This document shows positions 59,843 to 64,000 of a stretch of DNA of 64,000 nucleotides, in pieces (positions within the stretch are counted from its first letter, which is position 1; each line of letters starts with the position of its first letter). Both the position numbers and the translations under genes were made by a program. The stretch lies in contig CANQPM010000005.1 in assembly GCA_947625775.1 (NCBI GenBank), forward strand, positions 124,001 through 188,000, in the 5' to 3' direction. The notes beneath the pieces were generated by a model. It had not been told where the DNA came from. It saw nothing but the letters and a program-made list of their open reading frames with translations, and searched no databases. The DNA comes from an uncultured Lachnospiraceae bacterium (GTDB taxonomy: Bacteria > Bacillota > Clostridia > Lachnospirales > Lachnospiraceae).

Positions 59843-60739
59843 ATGAAAAAACATATTGCATTTATTACAGCAGCATGTTTTGGGCTGATAACAGGGTGCG
59901 GCAATTCCAATGCTGCAGAAGATGAAGACGGGATAATGATGGAAGAACTGCAGCCGACCGTCAGTGTGGAATGCAATGCTGAAGCGGATAACCAGATGAC
60001 TGCGGATGAATCTATTGTTCAGGATTTGGAAACTTCTTCACATGATACAGAGCTTGTTGATGTGGGAATACATAACAATGAGCATAATATTTATATGGGA
60101 AAATGTGAAGATGATGAGATAAGAATGGTAATTACCAGAACAGAGGCTGATTTATCTGTGGCTTATATAACACGTGACGGCGCGGAAAATTTTTTTCAGG
60201 GAGAGTTAAAGGAAGATTCAGCAGAGTTTACGCTAAATAATGATACTGGTGATTATCTTAACATGGACATCAATACAGATGATAATGGTATAATCAGCAT
60301 AAACGGTGTTGGGCAGATTTCTGGAAACAATGTTGTTTTTACGCTAAATCAAAATACTTTTTTCCCAATAGGCGAGGATAGTGCAAATTATTATTCTTCG
60401 CTAGGATATGAGGCAGAGGAGGCGGAGCGTTTTGCGGAAATGATAAAGGATTCCGTTGAGGATAAAACATCATTTGCTAAGTTAATATCCTATCCAATAT
60501 CAATTTATGATGGTAATAATAATATTCTGATAGAAGATGAAACAGCGATGATTGAAGCATATGATGAGTTATTTGGACAGGACTTTAAAGAGCAAGTCAA
60601 GAATATGTTTACGAAATATATGTTTGCAAACTATCAGGGAATATGTGTAGAGGACGGGATCATATGGTTTAATAAGAAGCCCTCTGGGGATTATAAGATA
60701 ACGGCTATTAGCTTACTTACCTTAACCATATCGGGATAA
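59843..60739 (+). CDS. Lipoprotein of unknown function, second of two
   Basis: A 298-residue lipoprotein: lipobox LITGC (Cys19), then GNSNAAEDED as in its neighbour, an acidic spacer and two unrecognised regions, one beta-rich (MGKCEDDEIRMVITRTEAD) and one helical (EEAERFAEMIKDSVEDKTS). ATG 59843 is chosen because CAGGGGA precedes it and the signal peptide begins there. The bodies of the two proteins are not alike beyond the start. The following 261 nt (60740-61000) contain nothing that I recognise. Confidence 0.7.
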   Translation: MKKHIAFITAACFGLITGCGNSNAAEDEDGIMMEELQPTVSVECNAEADNQMTADESIVQDLETSSHDTELVDVGIHNNEHNIYMGKCEDDEIRMVITRTEADLSVAYITRDGAENFFQGELKEDSAEFTLNNDTGDYLNMDINTDDNGIISINGVGQISGNNVVFTLNQNTFFPIGEDSANYYSSLGYEAEEAERFAEMIKDSVEDKTSFAKLISYPISIYDGNNNILIEDETAMIEAYDELFGQDFKEQVKNMFTKYMFANYQGICVEDGIIWFNKKPSGDYKITAISLLTLTISG

Positions 60740-61000
60740 ATTTTTACTACGGTTACAGCTAATTAAAAATGCAGTGTCAGAGCGTATAGATAAAAGGATA
60801 TATGGTAACATAGGAGAGTTACATGACAATTTGATTTATAGAGAAGGTAGCATGAAAAAAAGTTAAAAGAAAATGACAGTAAGATTTTGATGATAGTATA
60901 TTTAATAAAAGGTCTGCTCCTTGCCGCCCGTTTTTGCTCGGTTTTTATGCGGTTTAATAGGTTTTGTAATTACCTATAAAAATAATATATAAAAAGCTAA

Positions 61001-62380
61001 CTATAAATTTGCTTCACTGACAATTTCCTTTAACAATTCCACGGCTGACGGAAATTCTTCCACAGGCACTTCACAGCAGGAGAGGGCAATATGTGCATAA
61101 CCCTCGCTGTTTTTTCCCTTCTTGTGGATATTCACCATGCTTTCTGAGGTAAAGATAAGCATTCCGCGTTTTTGGGCAAGTTCCCTTAATTCAGCTCCGT
61201 TTAGGGCGCATTTGACCTTTAGGTGCACAAGAAACACGGACTCGCCCATTGATATTTCTGCGTCGCTTTCAAAGGCTTTCTCCAAAAGCTGTGACAGTGT
61301 CCTTGCTTTATTGGAGTAGAGCCTTTTTAGCTTTCTAATCTGGCTGTCGAGATGCCCGTCGCGCAGAAACTGGCATAGCGCAAGCTGCTCCGACTTTGAG
61401 GCGGTCTGGTTGTAGAGCGATTTTTTTTCGTTGTAAAGTTCAAGCAGGTCATCGGGCAGTATCATAAAGCTCAGCCTGATAGACGGCAGCAGCAGCTTTG
61501 AAAAGGTGCTGAGGTACACTACGTTTTCGCCGCCCGAAAGTCCCTGCAGGCACGGGATAGGTTTGCTGAAATAGCGAAATTCATTGTCGTAGTCGTCTTC
61601 TATAATCAGGCGGCTGTTTTGGGCACATTCGCGCAGGAGAGAGAGGCGTTTTTCCACATTCATGACATCTCCGAGAGAGGTCATATGCGAGGGCGTCATG
61701 TACAAAATGTCGGCATCTTCCTTATTTTTTACAATTTCAAAGCCGTAATCCTCGAAAACCACAATTCCCTGTGCAAAGCGCGTGTCGTGGAAGCATACGC
61801 CGTGCCTGCCTTTGAGGAGGGGACAGAGCAGGTTCATAAGCGGCTGCGAGCCTGCGCCGATTACTATGTTTTCGGGGCGGCAGACGGCGTTGCGTTTGTT
61901 GATTACGTAGCTGCATATGGTTTCCCTGAGTTCGTATTCGCCCTGCGGCTCGCCGTAGGTCAGCATACGCTTGTCCTGCCGCAGGGTGCTTTTGATGTAT
62001 CTGCGCCACAGGTTAAAATCAAAGCTGTCTGCGTCTACGTTGTTTGAGGTGAAATTGTAGAGGATATTGTTTTTGCTGTTTTGAGCATTTTGTGGAGTGG
62101 GATTGACTGTATTTTTTAGCGCAGCGGCGGCAGGGGCTTTCTGCTGCCTGCCTGTCACATAGTAACCGCTCTGCGGGCGCGCTATGATATAGCCGTCAGC
62201 GGCAAGGCACAGGTATGCCGTTTCGATAGTGGTGCGGCTCAGGCTAAGCTGCTGCGCGCATCTGCGTATAGAGGGCATTTTTGTACCCTGCGCAAGCCTG
62301 CCTGTGACAATCAAGTCCTTATAGTAATCGTAAACCTGTAAATATTTTGAAGACTGTTCTGAATTGAAATCTAGGTTCAT
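61001..62380 (-). CDS. MocR-type regulator: GntR winged helix plus aminotransferase domain
   Basis: A 459-residue regulator. N-terminal winged helix (about 10-75: KMPSIRRCAQQLSLSRTTIETAYLCLAADGYI), linker of about 50 residues, then a class I aminotransferase fold with PLP-contacting residues in VIGAGSQPLMNLL, IIEDDYDNEFRY and the Schiff-base Lys in LSTFSKLLLPSIRL. MocR proteins sense PLP or amino acid derivatives and control vitamin B6 or transport genes. GGGAGGG precedes the start. Its target is not evident in the window. Confidence 0.9.
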   Translation of the reverse strand: MNLDFNSEQSSKYLQVYDYYKDLIVTGRLAQGTKMPSIRRCAQQLSLSRTTIETAYLCLAADGYIIARPQSGYYVTGRQQKAPAAAALKNTVNPTPQNAQNSKNNILYNFTSNNVDADSFDFNLWRRYIKSTLRQDKRMLTYGEPQGEYELRETICSYVINKRNAVCRPENIVIGAGSQPLMNLLCPLLKGRHGVCFHDTRFAQGIVVFEDYGFEIVKNKEDADILYMTPSHMTSLGDVMNVEKRLSLLRECAQNSRLIIEDDYDNEFRYFSKPIPCLQGLSGGENVVYLSTFSKLLLPSIRLSFMILPDDLLELYNEKKSLYNQTASKSEQLALCQFLRDGHLDSQIRKLKRLYSNKARTLSQLLEKAFESDAEISMGESVFLVHLKVKCALNGAELRELAQKRGMLIFTSESMVNIHKKGKNSEGYAHIALSCCEVPVEEFPSAVELLKEIVSEANL

Positions 62381-62610
62381 GCCAGTCGCCCTCCCTGCGA
62401 TAAATTTACTAAAATACTAACACGGAACGAAGTGCTTTTCAATAATAAAAACGGGAGCTTAATACAATGTTAAACTCCTGTTTAGAAAAACAATATTAAA
62501 TATATAATGCATATTCATACAGTAAAAGTTTAAATAAAGAATAAGCTGGTATTTGTTGTATGAGGGTGTACAGCAGGTCAAGGGCGCGTTGCAAAATGCG
62601 GAAATATTAT

Positions 62611-63036
62611 TTATGGTAGTTCATCTACGGTCACACATTTAATTTCCTTAAATTGCCTTAACTGTTTATCATTAGTCAGGAACATATCGCAGCCTTTTAT
62701 GCATGCCGCTGCTAACTGTAACGAATCCATGGCTTTAAAATCCCTAAACATTCCTCTTATCTTTGATGCCTTTTTAGCAATGGCAACATCGATGTTTATA
62801 ATCCCTATTTCCATATCAGTCATAAATCTGTCCAATTTTCTGATTAAATCCATATCATTATTGCGGTATGGAAATACACAATATTCTTCTATAGTTATTA
62901 CGGAGGTCATTATCTTAACTTTTTCCTCATAACGTTTTTCGAGAAAAAATTTAATTTTATGGTGATATTGTGGGTTATTCTCCAAAAAATAAATGAGCGG
63001 CGCTGTATCAATAAATATTTTGCTATATTCTGTCAT
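62611..63036 (-). CDS. PIN-domain toxin (VapC-like)
   Basis: A 141-residue PIN ribonuclease-type toxin: FIDTAPLIYFLEN (first Asp), TSVITIEEYCVFPY (Glu), FRDFKAMDSLQLAAA (Asp) and MFLTNDKQL (Asp). The start is ATG 63036 on the minus strand, preceded by GGAGGAAATGCGGGG. It overlaps the antitoxin gene by 14 nt. Both genes read leftward toward the MocR gene; 62381-62610 is an AT-rich gap without features. Confidence 0.87.
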   Translation of the reverse strand: MTEYSKIFIDTAPLIYFLENNPQYHHKIKFFLEKRYEEKVKIMTSVITIEEYCVFPYRNNDMDLIRKLDRFMTDMEIGIINIDVAIAKKASKIRGMFRDFKAMDSLQLAAACIKGCDMFLTNDKQLRQFKEIKCVTVDELP

Positions 63037-63238
63037 TTCCCCGCATTTCCTCCATATATTCCTCAACATGCTTTCCTCTTTCGGTCGTTGTTACATATTT
63101 GTCTAAATCAATTTTTTCGCGTTTTGGCGTTTGCGGCGGCGTTTCTATTATAACTATTAACTTTTGCCCTGCAGCCATTTCTATTTGTTCATCAAGCACA
63201 ATATTTTTCCCATTATAATAACCATTAACTGCTAACAT
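63023..63238 (-). CDS. Antitoxin of the second PIN module (DUF2281-like)
   Basis: A 71-residue protein, MLAVNGYYNGKNIVLDEQIEM at the N-terminus as in antitoxins that start with a beta-rich DNA-binding dimer, then ATT-type loop and a C-terminal acidic/helical tail (RGKHVEEYMEEMRGND). ATG 63238 follows GGAGG at 9 nt; an earlier in-frame start at 63253 lies on that site. It overlaps the toxin gene. Confidence 0.8.
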   Translation of the reverse strand: MLAVNGYYNGKNIVLDEQIEMAAGQKLIVIIETPPQTPKREKIDLDKYVTTTERGKHVEEYMEEMRGNDRI

Positions 63239-63404
63239 AGTGTTTGCCTCCATTAATAAAATTTTATATTAACTTCTGAAAATATTATAACACCAATCCA
63301 TTGCATTAACAATCAGCGCAGGCAGAAAATTTACTGCCTAAAATACCTGCCTGCGGTCGTTAATGCTCAAACAATGGAAAATGCATTTTTTGCGGGTTCA
63401 TAAA

Positions 63405-63443
63405 TTAAAAACGGCGCCACCCACTCCCCTCAGGTGACGCCTA
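63405..63443 (-). terminator. Terminator downstream of the MCP fragment
   Basis: On the minus strand GGCGTCACC and GGTGGCGCC form a 9-bp stem, followed by GTTTTTAATTT. Confidence 0.8.
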
Positions 63444-63459
63444 CTGTCTTAAAAGGAAA

Positions 63460-63828
63460 TTAAACTGAAAATACTTGAATACTTTTCTGCATTTCCTCGG
63501 ACAGCTCATTTAAAAATGTGGTATTGTCTGATATTGTGTTAAGTCCCTGGTATATCATCTCAATAGTCTGGCTGGAATTTGTGTTGAGGTTTGCTATCAT
63601 GCTGCGTATTGCGCTGGCGGCGGAGTTTGACTGCGCGGAAAGCTGCTGTATTTCCGACGCTACTACTACTGCAAAGCCGCGCCCATGCTCGCCTAGTCTT
63701 GCGGTCTCTATGCTGGCGTTCAGAGAGAGCAGGTTGGTCTGCGATGCGATTGCCGTGATAAGATCTGTCGCCGTGCTCGTTTTGGCAACCGATTCATTCG
63801 TAAGGCTGGTCTGCTCCGCTCTTTGCAA
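63460..63828 (-). pseudogene. Fragment of a methyl-accepting chemotaxis protein
   Basis: About 122 codons on the minus strand encode the tip and return helix of an MCP signalling domain: [33 protein letters not shown] and [12 protein letters not shown]. The sensor part, HAMP and the descending helix are missing; the frame meets a stop at 63841-63843, just beyond which homology ends. The frame has no proper start. It keeps its terminator. The last 160 nt of the window have no feature that I recognise. Confidence 0.8.
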
Positions 63829-64000
63829 AAGCCCGAAAACTTATAAGGCTTTGCATTGACAGGCATTAAAAGATGCATCAAAAGTTTATAAAAATGTAAT
63901 GCGCTTTTTATAATTATATATTCTAAAATAGAGTATGTCTACAAAATTAAGCATATTTCATAAAATATGGTGCATTTACATAAATATACAAATTAATTTG

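Overview
The window looks like chromosomal DNA of an endospore-forming, anaerobic Gram-positive bacterium of class Clostridia, most likely a Lachnospiraceae relative (inference from gene content and order; no search was run). The main evidence is the conserved block hup - rqcP - yabP - yabQ - divIC - spoIIE - tilS - hpt - ftsH at 21.5-28.8 kb, together with spmA, spmB, a CotS-like coat protein, acetate kinase, a DUF6382/FHA protein and DUF4358 lipoproteins. AGGAGG-type ribosome binding sites precede most genes and several TTGACA-17-TATAAT promoters can be read directly.

Layout. 0-2.5 kb: end of a Tad-type pilus operon (prepilin peptidase, TadE-like pseudopilin, FHA protein). 2.6-8.3 kb: GDSL hydrolase, flavodoxin-fold reductase, a VWA/metallopeptidase-like protein with its MoxR-type AAA partner, and a leucine-rich-repeat protein. 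8.4-21.4 kb: housekeeping genes, namely a membrane-anchored FKBP/trigger-factor-like foldase, an HD-GYP protein with an altered metal site, a lysophospholipase-like hydrolase, ackA, a polytopic membrane protein, cca, a CotS-like protein, a nitrilase-family amidase and a PEGA lipoprotein. 21.5-28.8 kb: the sporulation, division and housekeeping block; its spoIIE-like gene has a promoter with the 21-bp spacing and Spo0A-box arrangement typical of Spo0A-activated genes. 28.8-30.7 kb: a structured repeat, a G-rich tandem repeat and an acyl carrier protein/acyltransferase pair.

30.8-38.7 kb: spmA and spmB, normally adjacent, are separated by 6.7 kb of accessory DNA carrying an ATPase/TOPRIM-like pair (candidate defence system), a GntR(YtrA)-ABC exporter operon with a promoter inside a perfect 21-bp inverted repeat, an antitoxin/PIN toxin pair and a LytTR regulator. 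38.6-45.4 kb: a GGDEF remnant, a PD-(D/E)XK protein with coding repeats, an orphan response regulator, an NlpC/P60 hydrolase, a CapA-like protein, tRNA-Pro(CGG) and a cation/proton antiporter. 45.4-49.7 kb: a surface polymer O-acetylation operon (SGNH, DUF4358, MBOAT, DHHW). 49.7-55.7 kb: a second copy of the structured repeat, a DUF2975/HTH pair, and a two-component system next to a MacB/FtsX-type ABC transporter. 55.9-63.8 kb: accessory genes (small overlapping genes, YdeI-like protein, lipoproteins, nitroreductase, MocR-type regulator, a second PIN module) and fragments of degraded genes.

The most unusual items are the pair of 167-nt hierarchical palindromes (29.0 and 49.7 kb), whose central 69 nt are identical while the arms differ yet remain self-complementary; the ATPase/TOPRIM pair inserted between spmA and spmB; the promoter/operator palindrome at 33.85 kb; and the short, soluble SpoIIE-like phosphatase.
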